Assembly (NCBI GenBank): GCA_963921305.4
Contig: CAWUEX030000002.1
Coordinates: forward strand, 1,178,001 to 1,242,000
Length of the DNA stretch: 64,000 nucleotides
From: CAWUEX02 sp963921305
Lineage (GTDB): Bacteria; Pseudomonadota; Alphaproteobacteria; Rhodospirillales; Rhodospirillaceae
Reading direction: 5' to 3'
The first letter of the stretch is position 1. Every line of letters starts with the position of its first letter. The notes beneath the pieces are model-generated. The model did no database searches, had not been told where the DNA came from, and worked only from the letters and a program-made list of their open reading frames with translations. The position numbers and the translations under genes are program-made. Below are positions 8,338 through 16,164 of this stretch, in pieces.

Positions 8338-9176
8338 CGATTTCAGGAAAAGCCAAACTGGCCGGGATCATCGGATGGCCGGTGACGCATTCCCTGTCGC
8401 CGCGGCTGCATGGGTTCTGGCTGGAGGAGTACGGCGTCGACGGGGCCTATGTGCCGCTGCCGGTCGAACCCAAATACTTAGAAGACGTGATGCGCACCCT
8501 GCCGCGCATGGGCTTTCGCGGCGTCAACATCACCGTGCCTCATAAACAACAGGCGATGACCCTGGTCGATGAGGTCACCGACATTGGCCAGCGCATCGGG
8601 GCGATCAACACGGTGTTCATCGGCGAAGACGGACGCCTGACCGGAACGAACACCGATGGCGAAGGCTTCATGGCCAACCTGCGCGAGGGGGCGACAACCT
8701 GGTCGGCCGATGAGGGACCGGCGGTGGTGCTGGGTGCCGGCGGTGCGGCGCGGGCGGTGCTGGTGTCGCTGATCGACGCCGGCGTGCCTGAAATCCGTTT
8801 GGTAAACCGCTCGCGTGATAAGGCGGAGGCGATGGCTGAGTCTTTCGCCGGGCCGATCCGGGTGTTCGATTGGAACACCCGGAATGATCATGTCGATGGT
8901 GCCAATCTGCTCGTCAACACCACGACTCTTGGCATGGAAGGGCAACCGCCGCTTGAGGTTTCTCTTGCGGGGATATCCGCAACCGCGGTGGTTACCGATC
9001 TTGTCTACGCGCCCTTAGAAACTGAATTGCTGGCCCAAGCACGAAAGCAATATCTCACGACGGTAGATGGCCTGGGGATGTTGTTGCACCAAGCCGTAAC
9101 GGGGTTCGAAGGCTGGTTCGGACAGCGTCCGGAGGTGACCGGACGCCTGCGCAATCACGCCCTCAAAGCCACCTGA
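8334..9176 (+). CDS. aroE: Shikimate dehydrogenase
   Basis: Reduces 3-dehydroshikimate to shikimate with NADPH in aromatic amino-acid synthesis. 280 residues. The N-terminal substrate domain shows GWPVTHSLSPRLHGFW (shikimate-binding serines), NITVPHKQ with the catalytic lysine, and NTDGEGF. The NADP domain has VLGAGGAARAVL and NRSRDKAEA. The C-terminal DGLGMLLHQAVTGFEGWFG motif is intact. ATGA overlap with maf; 3 bp to coaE. Confidence 0.96.
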   Translation: MTISGKAKLAGIIGWPVTHSLSPRLHGFWLEEYGVDGAYVPLPVEPKYLEDVMRTLPRMGFRGVNITVPHKQQAMTLVDEVTDIGQRIGAINTVFIGEDGRLTGTNTDGEGFMANLREGATTWSADEGPAVVLGAGGAARAVLVSLIDAGVPEIRLVNRSRDKAEAMAESFAGPIRVFDWNTRNDHVDGANLLVNTTTLGMEGQPPLEVSLAGISATAVVTDLVYAPLETELLAQARKQYLTTVDGLGMLLHQAVTGFEGWFGQRPEVTGRLRNHALKAT

Positions 9177-9179
9177 GCG

Positions 9180-9851
9180 GTGACCCACTTTAGAACCCGA
9201 TCTGTGCGGCGACATCTCTCGCTCCCGCTGCGGACCATCGGATTGACCGGGTCTATCGGCATGGGCAAGTCGACCGCGGCGGCGATGTTCCGGCGTCTCG
9301 GCGTGCCGGTGTTTGATGCCGACACACATGTTCATGATCTGATGGCTGCCGGCGGTGCAGCTCTTGAAGACATCGCTGCGCGGTTTCCGGGCGTGGTGTC
9401 CGATCTGGGTGTCGATCGCCGCGCCTTGGGTGACGCGGTCTTTGCCGACAAAACCGCTTTGGCCGACCTGGAAGCGATTTTGCATCCGCGCGTGGGGGCG
9501 GCGCGGATGAAATTTCTTAAGGCTTGCGCGCGGCGCCGGGCACGTCACGTGGTGCTTGATGTGCCGCTCTTGTTTGAAGGCGGCAGCGACGCGTCGTGTG
9601 ATGTGGTGGTGGTGATTTCCGCCCCGGCGTTTTTGCAGCGGCAAAGGGTTCTGCGCCGTCCGGGAATGACGGTTGAAAAACTCGCGGGCGTGCTGGCCCG
9701 GCAAATGCCCGACGGCGATAAACGCCGCCGCGCCGATGTTGTCGTCACCAGCGGACTGGGCCGCAGGGAAACCTGGCGCCGTTTGGTGCGCGTGTTAAAA
9801 AGACCCTCTCGCTCCACGCGCCAGACATCTCGACTAGGGCATCTCGATTAG
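9180..9851 (+). CDS. coaE: Dephospho-CoA kinase
   Basis: Last step of coenzyme A synthesis: phosphorylation of the ribose 3'-OH of dephospho-CoA. 223 residues from a GTG start 3 bp after aroE. The P-loop GLTGSIGMGKST lies at about residue 20, so the first 17 residues are an extension; a later non-ATG start is possible. VFDADTHVHDL and VLDVPLLFEGG are the expected substrate and Walker B regions. The last codons fall in a 14-bp tandem repeat that continues across the dnaQ start, so the C-terminal tail (after roughly residue 212) may be non-conserved. Confidence 0.93.
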   Translation: MTHFRTRSVRRHLSLPLRTIGLTGSIGMGKSTAAAMFRRLGVPVFDADTHVHDLMAAGGAALEDIAARFPGVVSDLGVDRRALGDAVFADKTALADLEAILHPRVGAARMKFLKACARRRARHVVLDVPLLFEGGSDASCDVVVVISAPAFLQRQRVLRRPGMTVEKLAGVLARQMPDGDKRRRADVVVTSGLGRRETWRRLVRVLKRPSRSTRQTSRLGHLD

Positions 9852-9867
9852 GACATCTCAATGCGGG
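9826..9867. repeat. Three tandem 14-bp repeats spanning the coaE stop and dnaQ start
   Basis: Units at 9826-9839 (CATCTCGACTAGGG), 9840-9853 (CATCTCGATTAGGA) and 9854-9867 (CATCTCAATGCGGG). The second unit supplies the coaE stop codon and the third contains the dnaQ ATG. Confidence 0.8.
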
Positions 9868-10538
9868 AAATCGTTTTCGATACGGAAACCACGGGTCTTG
9901 ATCCCCGCGCCGGACACCGGGTGGTGGAGATCGGCTGTGTCGAGCTGATCAATCATGTCGCCACCGGCGAGACGTTTCACCGTTACATCAATCCCGAACG
10001 GGACATGCCGTCCGAAGCCGAAAACGTGCACGGTCTTAGCGAGGACTTTCTCTCCGACAAGCCTGTGTTCGCCGACATCGCGGATGACTTCGTCGCCTTT
10101 GTTGGGGATGCGGCGTTGATCGCGCATAACGCGCCCTTCGACATGGGTTTCGTCAATGCAGAGCTGGAGCACATGGGCCGGGACGCTTTGCCGATGGATA
10201 AGGTGATCGATACGGTCCGGCTGGCACGGCGCAAATTTCCGGGCGCGCAAGTCAATCTCGATGCGTTGTGCCGGCGCTTCAACATTGATCTGTCGGCGCG
10301 CGTCAAACATGGTGCCTTGCTCGATGCTGAACTGCTGGCCGAAGTGTATTTGGAGCTGATCGGCGGACGCGAACCCGGTCTCGGTCTGGCGGCCTCACAG
10401 ACCTCCGGCGCCACCGCCCAGGCCGCGAAGATCGAACGCACACGGCGGGAGCCCCGGCCCCATGCGGCGAGCGCGGCTGAACTTGCGGCGCACGCAACTT
10501 TTGTTGAAAAACTCAAGAACCCGCTGTGGTCGGCTTAG
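9861..10538 (+). CDS. dnaQ: DNA polymerase III epsilon subunit (proofreading exonuclease)
   Basis: 3'-5' exonuclease that edits replication errors. 225 residues, DEDDh type: motif Exo I FDTETTGLDP at residues 5-14, the central HNAPFDMGF (Exo II), and HGALLDAELLAEVYLEL (Exo III, His and Asp). The tail ending KNPLWSA is of the kind seen in alphaproteobacterial DnaQ and would carry the polymerase contact. It is a stand-alone exonuclease, not fused to a polymerase. It ends the ori-proximal operon and converges on secB with 26 bp between them. Confidence 0.96.
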   Translation: MREIVFDTETTGLDPRAGHRVVEIGCVELINHVATGETFHRYINPERDMPSEAENVHGLSEDFLSDKPVFADIADDFVAFVGDAALIAHNAPFDMGFVNAELEHMGRDALPMDKVIDTVRLARRKFPGAQVNLDALCRRFNIDLSARVKHGALLDAELLAEVYLELIGGREPGLGLAASQTSGATAQAAKIERTRREPRPHAASAAELAAHATFVEKLKNPLWSA

Positions 10539-10564
10539 GTCTTACTCAGAAACCGAATAGCCGC

Positions 10565-11101
10565 TTAGAGGTTTTGTCCGGCCACGGGTCCGCCAGTCAC
10601 GGCGTTGCGGCGTGCGGCTTCGCGAACCCGGTCTTCTTCGGTTTCATACTTCTTCCGGTACAAATCGATGAAGTCGACGGGCTGCAGCATCAGCGGCGGG
10701 AAGCCGCCCTGTACGGTCATATCGGCGACGATCTGGCGTACGAACGGATACAGCTGCCGTGGCACTTCGATCATCAGAACCGGACGGACATTTTCATCCC
10801 CGATATCGCCGATCTTGACGACGCAGCCGTAAGTGCATTCCAAAATGAACACAGCTTTATCGCCAACGGTTGCCTCAATATGAATCGTCAGGGCGACTTC
10901 ATACTGATCGGATTTGAGCTCCCGCACGGCAACGTCGATGGCGATGGGGATGTCCGGCGACGTTTGGCGCAGATCCTGAAAGATGTCAGGGGCGGACGGG
11001 GCTTCGAAGGACAGATCCTTGATGTACTGTCCGAGAAACTGAATCGGTGCAACCGGCTGCTCTTGGGATGCGGCGCCAGCGTCAGGTGACGTGTCGCTCA
11101 T
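10565..11101 (-). CDS. secB: Protein-export chaperone SecB
   Basis: Tetrameric cytosolic chaperone that keeps preproteins unfolded for SecA. 178 residues from the ATG at 11101, which has AAGGAG six bases upstream; the longer upstream frame is ignored. Family blocks: PIQFLGQYIKDLSFEAP, VTLEATVGDKAVF-like strand, YGCVVKIGD, PRQLYPFVRQIVADMTVQGGFPPLMLQPVDF. The 20-residue acidic/polar N-terminus and the Ala/Arg-rich C-tail are typical of alphaproteobacterial SecB. secB next to dnaQ is conserved in this class. Confidence 0.96.
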   Translation of the reverse strand: MSDTSPDAGAASQEQPVAPIQFLGQYIKDLSFEAPSAPDIFQDLRQTSPDIPIAIDVAVRELKSDQYEVALTIHIEATVGDKAVFILECTYGCVVKIGDIGDENVRPVLMIEVPRQLYPFVRQIVADMTVQGGFPPLMLQPVDFIDLYRKKYETEEDRVREAARRNAVTGGPVAGQNL

Positions 11102-11267
11102 GGAAACTCCTTGGTCTTCGTCACTTCGGGAAAAAAGGTGGCCCAGCGAAAGGCCGGACGACTGTCCGTCACGCCATGCCCCTTTCCAATGCGGGCGCGG
11201 AGGTAGCATGGATCAGACAGACCGGCAAGCACCGGGGGCAAGCATCGGGCACAGTCCGGGCATCTGT

Positions 11268-11762
11268 TTAGGATGTGCGGTCCTCCGGTGGGTGGGGCGG
11301 CAGCGCCGCCGGTTCGTCCGTTGGCATGTCCCCGGATGTAACGTCGCGGTATTCACCGTCCACGTCGTAGCCCCTGCGCGGGGCGGGTCCGTCGCGCATC
11401 ACCACGGTCACGTTAGACCGGGCCAGAATCCAGGCCAGTAAAACGCCGCGCAGCGGCGGGATGAACAACAGAAATCCGATGCCATCGGTCAAAAAACCGG
11501 GAATAAGAAGAAGAACACCGGCGGTGAGCTGGCAGGCCCCGTCAAATGCCGAGCGGACCGGCATTTCCCCGCGGTCGAGGCTGGCCCGCACGGCATTAAG
11601 GGTTGCGAGTCCCTGGGTGCGCATCAAATACGCGCCGGCCACAGCGGTCAGCAGGGTGGTTGCCAGGGTCGGTCCGACGCCGATGGCACTGCCAACTTCG
11701 ATATAAACTGCGATTTCCAGCAGTGGCAGCGCCAAAAACGCGAGGAGAAGGAGGAGGGCCAT
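11268..11762 (-). CDS. fxsA: FxsA family membrane protein
   Basis: 164 residues, cytoplasmic membrane protein. Hydrophobic helices at the N-terminus (LLLLLAFLALPLLEIAVYIEVG) and in the middle (TLATTLLTAVAGAYLM; AGVLLLIPGFLTDGIGFLLFIPPLRGVLL). The PGFLTDxxG and LPPxR-like segments are the FxsA signature. The C-terminal 45 residues are hydrophilic and proline-rich. In E. coli overproduced FxsA interferes with F-plasmid exclusion of phage T7; its normal role is unknown. It lies between secB and tim44, a conserved alphaproteobacterial position. Confidence 0.88.
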   Translation of the reverse strand: MALLLLLAFLALPLLEIAVYIEVGSAIGVGPTLATTLLTAVAGAYLMRTQGLATLNAVRASLDRGEMPVRSAFDGACQLTAGVLLLIPGFLTDGIGFLLFIPPLRGVLLAWILARSNVTVVMRDGPAPRRGYDVDGEYRDVTSGDMPTDEPAALPPHPPEDRTS

Positions 11763-11860
11763 GCTTGCCCTTGTTCTGTGAAGTCCCTATGTTCGACCCA
11801 GGTGCCGATACCCTGATCACGTAATGACCAGAAGGCGTCCGGTCAACGCGGCCTGCGCTT

Positions 11861-11902
11861 TTTTCTGGCCCTTGTTTCTGGCTCTTAATTTCTGGCTATA
11901 GG
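11861..11902. repeat. Three tandem 14-bp repeats in the fxsA-tim44 spacer
   Basis: Units at 11861-11874, 11875-11888 and 11889-11902 share the core TTTCTGGC. They lie in the 252-bp divergent spacer between fxsA (-) and tim44 (+), which holds no gene that I can support. Confidence 0.75.
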
Positions 11903-12014
11903 GCGACGGTCACCCCAGAACAGTCACAACGTGCTTGGCAACACCCCCTGATAAAGTCCAAGTCACACGCACTACGTATACCACACTAGGCACAACAACC
12001 GGTTCGGTCTCTCC

Positions 12015-12683
12015 ATGGAAGGTTTTCAGTTCGTTGACATCATCCTCTTGGCGATGGTTGCCGGATTCCTCATCCTGCGGCTGCGCAGCACCTTGGGGCG
12101 GCGGACGGGCCATGAGCAGCAGCCGGATGCCTACCGGCGGGGCGACAATGTCGTCGATCTGCCGCAGCGCGGGCAAAATGACGCCCAAGACCGCGGCGAC
12201 CGCGATATCGATCCTGCCTATCAGGGCACGCCGTTCGAAGAAGGGCTGACGCAGATCACGCTGTCTGATCCCAATTTTTCCGTCGACGGATTCTTGAATG
12301 GCGCGACCAAAGCGTTCGAGATGATCGTCAAGGCCTACGCCAACCACGATACCGATAGCCTCAAGCCACTGTTGGCAGATGACGTTTACGCCAGTTTTGC
12401 ATCGGCCATCCAGGATCGCGAAGACAGCGGCGAACAGATGGAAACAGACTTGGTGGTGATTAAACCCGCCAAGCTGGAAAGCATTTCCGTCGATGGCCGT
12501 CTGGCCAGCATTTCGGTGCGGTTCGAGACAGAGCAGGTCAACCTGATCAAGGATGCAGACGGCGCCATCGTCGACGGTGATCCCGATCAGATCGAGAGCG
12601 TCACCGACGTGTGGACCTTCGAGCGCAATCTCGCCAGTTCCGATCCCAACTGGTTGCTTGTCGCCACGCGCAGCGTGGACTGA
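12015..12683 (+). CDS. Tim44-domain protein
   Basis: 222 residues. An N-terminal hydrophobic helix (DIILLAMVAGFLILRL) is followed by a charged linker and, from about residue 85, a Tim44/TimA fold (DPNFSVDGFLNGATKAFEMIVKAYANHD, VTDVWTFERNLASSDPNWLLVATR). Bacterial relatives of mitochondrial Tim44 sit on the inner membrane in alphaproteobacteria; whether they take part in protein translocation is not established. It lies 29 bp upstream of mltA, a conserved pairing. Confidence 0.88.
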   Translation: MEGFQFVDIILLAMVAGFLILRLRSTLGRRTGHEQQPDAYRRGDNVVDLPQRGQNDAQDRGDRDIDPAYQGTPFEEGLTQITLSDPNFSVDGFLNGATKAFEMIVKAYANHDTDSLKPLLADDVYASFASAIQDREDSGEQMETDLVVIKPAKLESISVDGRLASISVRFETEQVNLIKDADGAIVDGDPDQIESVTDVWTFERNLASSDPNWLLVATRSVD

Positions 12684-12711
12684 TCTCCCCGCGATCGAGA
12701 CAGGGCCCATT

Positions 12712-14022
12712 GTGACAGGGCAACGTCCCACCTCTTTTCTCTCTCGCGTTGTTGCCAGTTCTGCCGCACCCATTGCGGTTGCCGCGTTTATCGGCGTTGC
12801 CGTCGGGTTGCTGATTGCAGCGTTGTTCTTTCCGCCCCGCATTGAAACCCGTATCGAGACCGTGGAAGTTGCGGTGCCCGCGCCACCGCCTGCGGTCGAA
12901 CCACCGCCGCCAAGTCCAGATGCGCTGCGCGTCACCTATACGCCGGTTGCCGTCGAAGATATCCCAGCCTGGGACACGGACGCCGTCGCGCAAGCGCTGC
13001 CGGCGTTGCGGTCGGCTTGTGCGATCTTCGATGGCATGACCGATGCCGACACCGTTGGGCCGGATGGTCTCGCCGGTACGGTCGCGGATTGGCGCGCCCC
13101 CTGTGCGGCGTTTGCGGTTCTTGCTGACGGCGATGACGCTGGTCTCCGGGCCTTGCTGCGCGACATGTTTTCCGCTTACGCCGTTGCCGGTCCCGACGGT
13201 GATCAAGGCACCTTCACTGGATATTACGAAGCGTCCCTGACCGGATCACTCACGCGGACCGAAACATACACCGTGCCGCTTTACGCACCGCCATCGGATC
13301 TCGTCGAACTTGACCGCCGCGCCTTTGATCTGCCGTCGCAAACGCCGCAAGTCATTGGCCAAGTGAAAGACGGCCGGCTTGTGCCTTACGACACGCGTGC
13401 CGTCATCGAAGATGACACGAATTTTTCTGGCCGGGCGCCGGTGCTGGTGTGGGTCGATGACCCGGTCGATGCTCATCTGCTTCACATTCAGGGCTCTGGC
13501 CGGGTGCGCCTGCCCGATGGCACGGAACGGCGCATCGGCTATGCGGCCAACAACGGCCTGCGCTTTCGCGGCATCGGCGGCATTTTGCTCACAGCGGGGG
13601 AACTGGGGCCTGGTCAGGGATCCATGCCCTCGGTGGCGGATTGGTTGCGGGCCAATCCCGAGGCCGGGCGTGATTACATGGCGCAAAACCCCCGGTTTAT
13701 TTTCTTCCGTTGGATTGACGGACCAGGACCGATTGGGGCCATGGGCGCGCCCCTGGAACCCAAGCGCAGTCTGGCCATCGATCCACGATTCATGCCCTAT
13801 GGCGCGCCGGTGTGGCTTGACACGGTTGATCCCGACGGCGAGCCGCTGACGCGATTGATGGTCGCGTTGGACACCGGTTCAGCGATACGCGGCGTGGTGC
13901 GCGGCGATTTTTTCTGGGGGGCTGGACCGGCAGCCTTCGCCAAGGCTGGCCGGATGAAATCTACCGGGCGGTATTTCCTTTTTTTACCGCGCACGGTGGC
14001 CGCTCCCGCACAAGCGCCGTAA
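12712..14022 (+). CDS. mltA: Membrane-bound lytic murein transglycosylase A
   Basis: Cleaves peptidoglycan glycan strands with 1,6-anhydro product formation. 436 residues from a GTG at 12712; the longer frame overlapping tim44 is less likely. An N-terminal transmembrane anchor (IAVAAFIGVAVGLLIAALFF) and proline-rich linker replace the lipoprotein signal of E. coli MltA. Then come the MltA barrel (GTFTGYYEASLTGS; HIQGSGRVRLPDGT; YAANNGLRFRGIG) and the 3D domain (ALDTGSAIRGVVRGDFFWG) with the catalytic aspartates. It follows tim44 in the same direction. Confidence 0.93.
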   Translation: MTGQRPTSFLSRVVASSAAPIAVAAFIGVAVGLLIAALFFPPRIETRIETVEVAVPAPPPAVEPPPPSPDALRVTYTPVAVEDIPAWDTDAVAQALPALRSACAIFDGMTDADTVGPDGLAGTVADWRAPCAAFAVLADGDDAGLRALLRDMFSAYAVAGPDGDQGTFTGYYEASLTGSLTRTETYTVPLYAPPSDLVELDRRAFDLPSQTPQVIGQVKDGRLVPYDTRAVIEDDTNFSGRAPVLVWVDDPVDAHLLHIQGSGRVRLPDGTERRIGYAANNGLRFRGIGGILLTAGELGPGQGSMPSVADWLRANPEAGRDYMAQNPRFIFFRWIDGPGPIGAMGAPLEPKRSLAIDPRFMPYGAPVWLDTVDPDGEPLTRLMVALDTGSAIRGVVRGDFFWGAGPAAFAKAGRMKSTGRYFLFLPRTVAAPAQAP

Positions 14023-14101
14023 ACGTGGTATGCTGACGCTGGCCGGTTGACCGTCCAGGCTAACCGGCCGGGGTACCTGGGGATCTAAAGACGTAGACGT
14101 T

Positions 14102-14647
14102 ATGGCAGACGAGAAGCCAGAATTTAAACGCCGTGACCGCGTACTCTACGCGCGCTTGATAGAGTCCTATCAAGCTGACCGCATCAGTATTCTGATTGAC
14201 TTCGACCGGCTGAATTCTCCGCGCAGTCCAGTGTTCAGTCCCTGGGAAAATGTCGCCCCCTTGCTGATCCTACTGATGATCGCCCTTGGCGTGATGTTGT
14301 TATTCGATCTGCTTATCGGCACGGCGACGCTGGTCCTCGCGGTTGTCGCCTACCTGTTCATGATCCGTCCGTGGGTGTCGCAGCGGGTCTACCGCCGCGC
14401 CATCGCGGCGGCGACCGACAATCTGCACAACTGGAGCATCTTGTGGAAGCTGGGCGGTTTGGTGCTGACGCTCAACTACATGTCGAAGACACGGTGCGTA
14501 TCACCCGATGGTGATTGGCGCGCGTTCGTTACACGCTACCTGCCGGAAATGGAAGTCGAAGGCATCGACATCTACAAGGACTTTCATGCTAAAGGCGAAA
14601 AGACGTCACTCGACGGCGTGGTTCGCGAAGACAATATCGATATGTAG
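14102..14647 (+). CDS. Membrane protein of unknown function
   Basis: 181 residues. A charged N-terminus of about 55 residues (rich in Arg/Asp, AxLIESYQADRISILIDFDRL) is followed by two adjacent hydrophobic helices (VAPLLILLMIALGVMLLFDLLIG and TATLVLAVVAYLFMIRPWV), then a cytosolic-type C-terminal part of about 80 residues with a single cysteine. I recognise no family. It sits between mltA and smr, which are often neighbours in alphaproteobacteria, and has an unambiguous coding character. It may work in the envelope with MltA, but that is only positional inference. Confidence 0.7.
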   Translation: MADEKPEFKRRDRVLYARLIESYQADRISILIDFDRLNSPRSPVFSPWENVAPLLILLMIALGVMLLFDLLIGTATLVLAVVAYLFMIRPWVSQRVYRRAIAAATDNLHNWSILWKLGGLVLTLNYMSKTRCVSPDGDWRAFVTRYLPEMEVEGIDIYKDFHAKGEKTSLDGVVREDNIDM

Positions 14648-14656
14648 GGCGGTGTA

Positions 14657-15310
14657 GTGCGCGACCGTTCAGCCCGCCACATGACAGATGCGGAAGCGAC
14701 ACTCTGGCGTGAGGTGATCAAAACCGTCACGCCGATCTCACGCCCGCCGCGGCTCAAACAACCGGACGTGACAACGTCTACGCCTGCGAATGAGACAGCG
14801 CACACCTTCAGCTCGGACGTGCCCATACGCCGTCATGCCGCCGCCAAACCTTTCAATGGCGCCTCAGTGTCGGATGCCGGTTCGGTATCGCGTACCAATG
14901 CAGATGCCCCTCTTGTTGTCGATGCACCGCAGGGCACGGACCGGCGCACCGCGCAGCGTCTCAAGCGCGGCCGGCTGGCCATCGATGCGCGTCTTGATTT
15001 ACACGGCTATTCCCTCACCGCCGCGCACACCCGCCTGCTGGAGTTTCTCCGATCGGCGCAAGCGCACGGTGGACGCTGCGTCTTGATTGTGACTGGCAAA
15101 GGCCGGCGCGCCGTGGGTGACCGTGAGCGGGGTCAGCCGGGAAAACTCAAAAGCGCTGTGCCCGAGTGGCTGAACGAACCGCTGTTCCGTCCCCTTGTCC
15201 TGTCGGTGACCCACGCCCAGCCCAAGGACGGCGGCACCGGGGCGCTTTATGTTCTGTTGCGCAAGGCCCGGGGCCACGGCGCAGGTCCCGATGGGGAGCA
15301 GCGCGGATGA
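14657..15310 (+). CDS. smr: Smr/MutS2 C-terminal domain protein
   Basis: 217 residues from GTG 14657, 9 bp after the preceding stop. The first 105 residues are low-complexity and probably disordered. The Smr domain follows: IDARLDLHGYSLTAAHTRLLEFL (the LDLHG motif), then VLIVTGKGRRA (TGKG in place of TGxG), then PEWLNEPLFRPLVLSVTHAQPKDGGTGALYVLLRK. Smr domains bind or nick nucleic acids in other proteins; the standalone bacterial form (YdaL/YfcN-like) is implicated in RNA or DNA metabolism. The stop overlaps the next gene as ATGA. Confidence 0.9.
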   Translation: MRDRSARHMTDAEATLWREVIKTVTPISRPPRLKQPDVTTSTPANETAHTFSSDVPIRRHAAAKPFNGASVSDAGSVSRTNADAPLVVDAPQGTDRRTAQRLKRGRLAIDARLDLHGYSLTAAHTRLLEFLRSAQAHGGRCVLIVTGKGRRAVGDRERGQPGKLKSAVPEWLNEPLFRPLVLSVTHAQPKDGGTGALYVLLRKARGHGAGPDGEQRG

Positions 15311-15669
15311 CTCCCTTTGGACTGCGCATGCGCGAGCTTCGTGCCGCCCGCGGCCTCACCCAAAAAGATCTCGCCGCCAAACTCAATGTCTCGCCGGCGT
15401 ACCTGTCCGCGCTGGAACATGGCCGCCGCGGTCAGCCCGGACCCGGTTTGGTGATGGAGATCTGCGGCCATCTTTATCTCATTTGGGACGAAGCCGAAGA
15501 GCTCAAACGGCTGGCCACCTATTCCAAACCAAAGGTCACGCTTGATACCGGCGGCCTGAGCCCCAAAGCCACGGAGCTCGCCAACCTGCTCAAACGCCAC
15601 ATGACTGATCTGCGCGACTCTGAGCTGGAGCAAATCCTCGCCATCCTTAAGCGGGCCTCGGGCCGCTAG
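15307..15669 (+). CDS. XRE-family helix-turn-helix transcriptional regulator
   Basis: 120 residues from the ATG that overlaps the smr stop (ATGA); the frame is open further upstream but that region is smr. HTH at residues 6-45: MRELRAARGLTQKDLAAKLNVSPAYLSALEHGRRGQP. The C-terminal 60 residues are helical without a recognised sensory domain. The smr-HTH pair is common in alphaproteobacteria. Target genes are unknown; adjacent feoAB has its own Fur-like sites, so this protein need not regulate it. Confidence 0.9.
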   Translation: MTPFGLRMRELRAARGLTQKDLAAKLNVSPAYLSALEHGRRGQPGPGLVMEICGHLYLIWDEAEELKRLATYSKPKVTLDTGGLSPKATELANLLKRHMTDLRDSELEQILAILKRASGR

Positions 15670-15756
15670 CCGATTTCGGGTGACAAGCGTCCAGGTCCGT
15701 CCAGTTGACCTGCGTCAAAGCCAGGAAACCCGCGGGCTTGGTATGAAACTCAAGAA

Positions 15757-15773
15757 AATAAGAATGGTTCGCA
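15757..15773 (-). promoter_or_regulatory. Fur-box-like site 1 upstream of feoAB
   Basis: Read on the minus strand the 17-mer is TGCGAACCATTCTTATT. It matches the site at 15811 in 14 of 17 positions but in opposite orientation. The core resembles the AATCATTCT half of iron-responsive Fur operators. Confidence 0.6.
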
Positions 15774-15810
15774 AAAAGTGCTGGACGCGCTGCGCGGACA
15801 GGACTAAGAG

Positions 15811-15827
15811 TGCAAATCATTCTTAAT
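15811..15827 (+). promoter_or_regulatory. Fur-box-like site 2 upstream of feoAB
   Basis: TGCAAATCATTCTTAAT, similar to alphaproteobacterial Fur operators. It lies 28 bp before the preferred feoA ATG and overlaps a possible upstream GTG start, which argues that this stretch is promoter and not coding. Confidence 0.65.
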
Positions 15828-15854
15828 AAGTTTGTCCTATTGCCGAAGCTGCCT

Positions 15855-16160
15855 ATGACCGACCATCACACGCTCCCGCTGCACCGTCTGCCCAAGGGGA
15901 CGCCCGCCCGCATTCTCACAGTGGGTGGCAGTGATGCCGACGCGACCCTGGAAACCCTGCTGCTGGGACTGGGGTTCGAGGAAGGTGCGGCCATCGAGCT
16001 GCGCCACCAAGGCGCGTTTGGTGGCCCATTGGCGGTTCGGGTCGACGACCGGCTGGTCGCGCTGCGCCCCGCCGACGCGGCAGCGATTCAGGTTGAGGTG
16101 ACACCGCAGCACAATACAGTTGCCGCCGGGGCGGTGGCCGGGGCCGGACAGGCCGCCTGA
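15855..16160 (+). CDS. feoA: Ferrous iron transport protein A
   Basis: Small SH3-like cytosolic partner of FeoB. 101 residues from ATG 15855 (MTDHHTLPLHRLPKGTPARI). An in-frame GTG at 15810 would add 15 residues but lies against the Fur-like site. The conserved pattern L..L..G..A.I..V.......L..LG...G..I.L....FGGP..VRV.D..VALR..DA..I.V is clear. The C-terminal 15 residues are Ala/Gly-rich. It is 4 bp from feoB and so in one operon with it. Confidence 0.9.
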   Translation: MTDHHTLPLHRLPKGTPARILTVGGSDADATLETLLLGLGFEEGAAIELRHQGAFGGPLAVRVDDRLVALRPADAAAIQVEVTPQHNTVAAGAVAGAGQAA

Positions 16161-16164
16161 GATC

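Noticed and set aside
11910..12935. A 341-codon minus-strand frame over tim44 and the mltA start
   Set aside because: Both plus-strand genes have clear family motifs, and the antisense frame has low-complexity composition.
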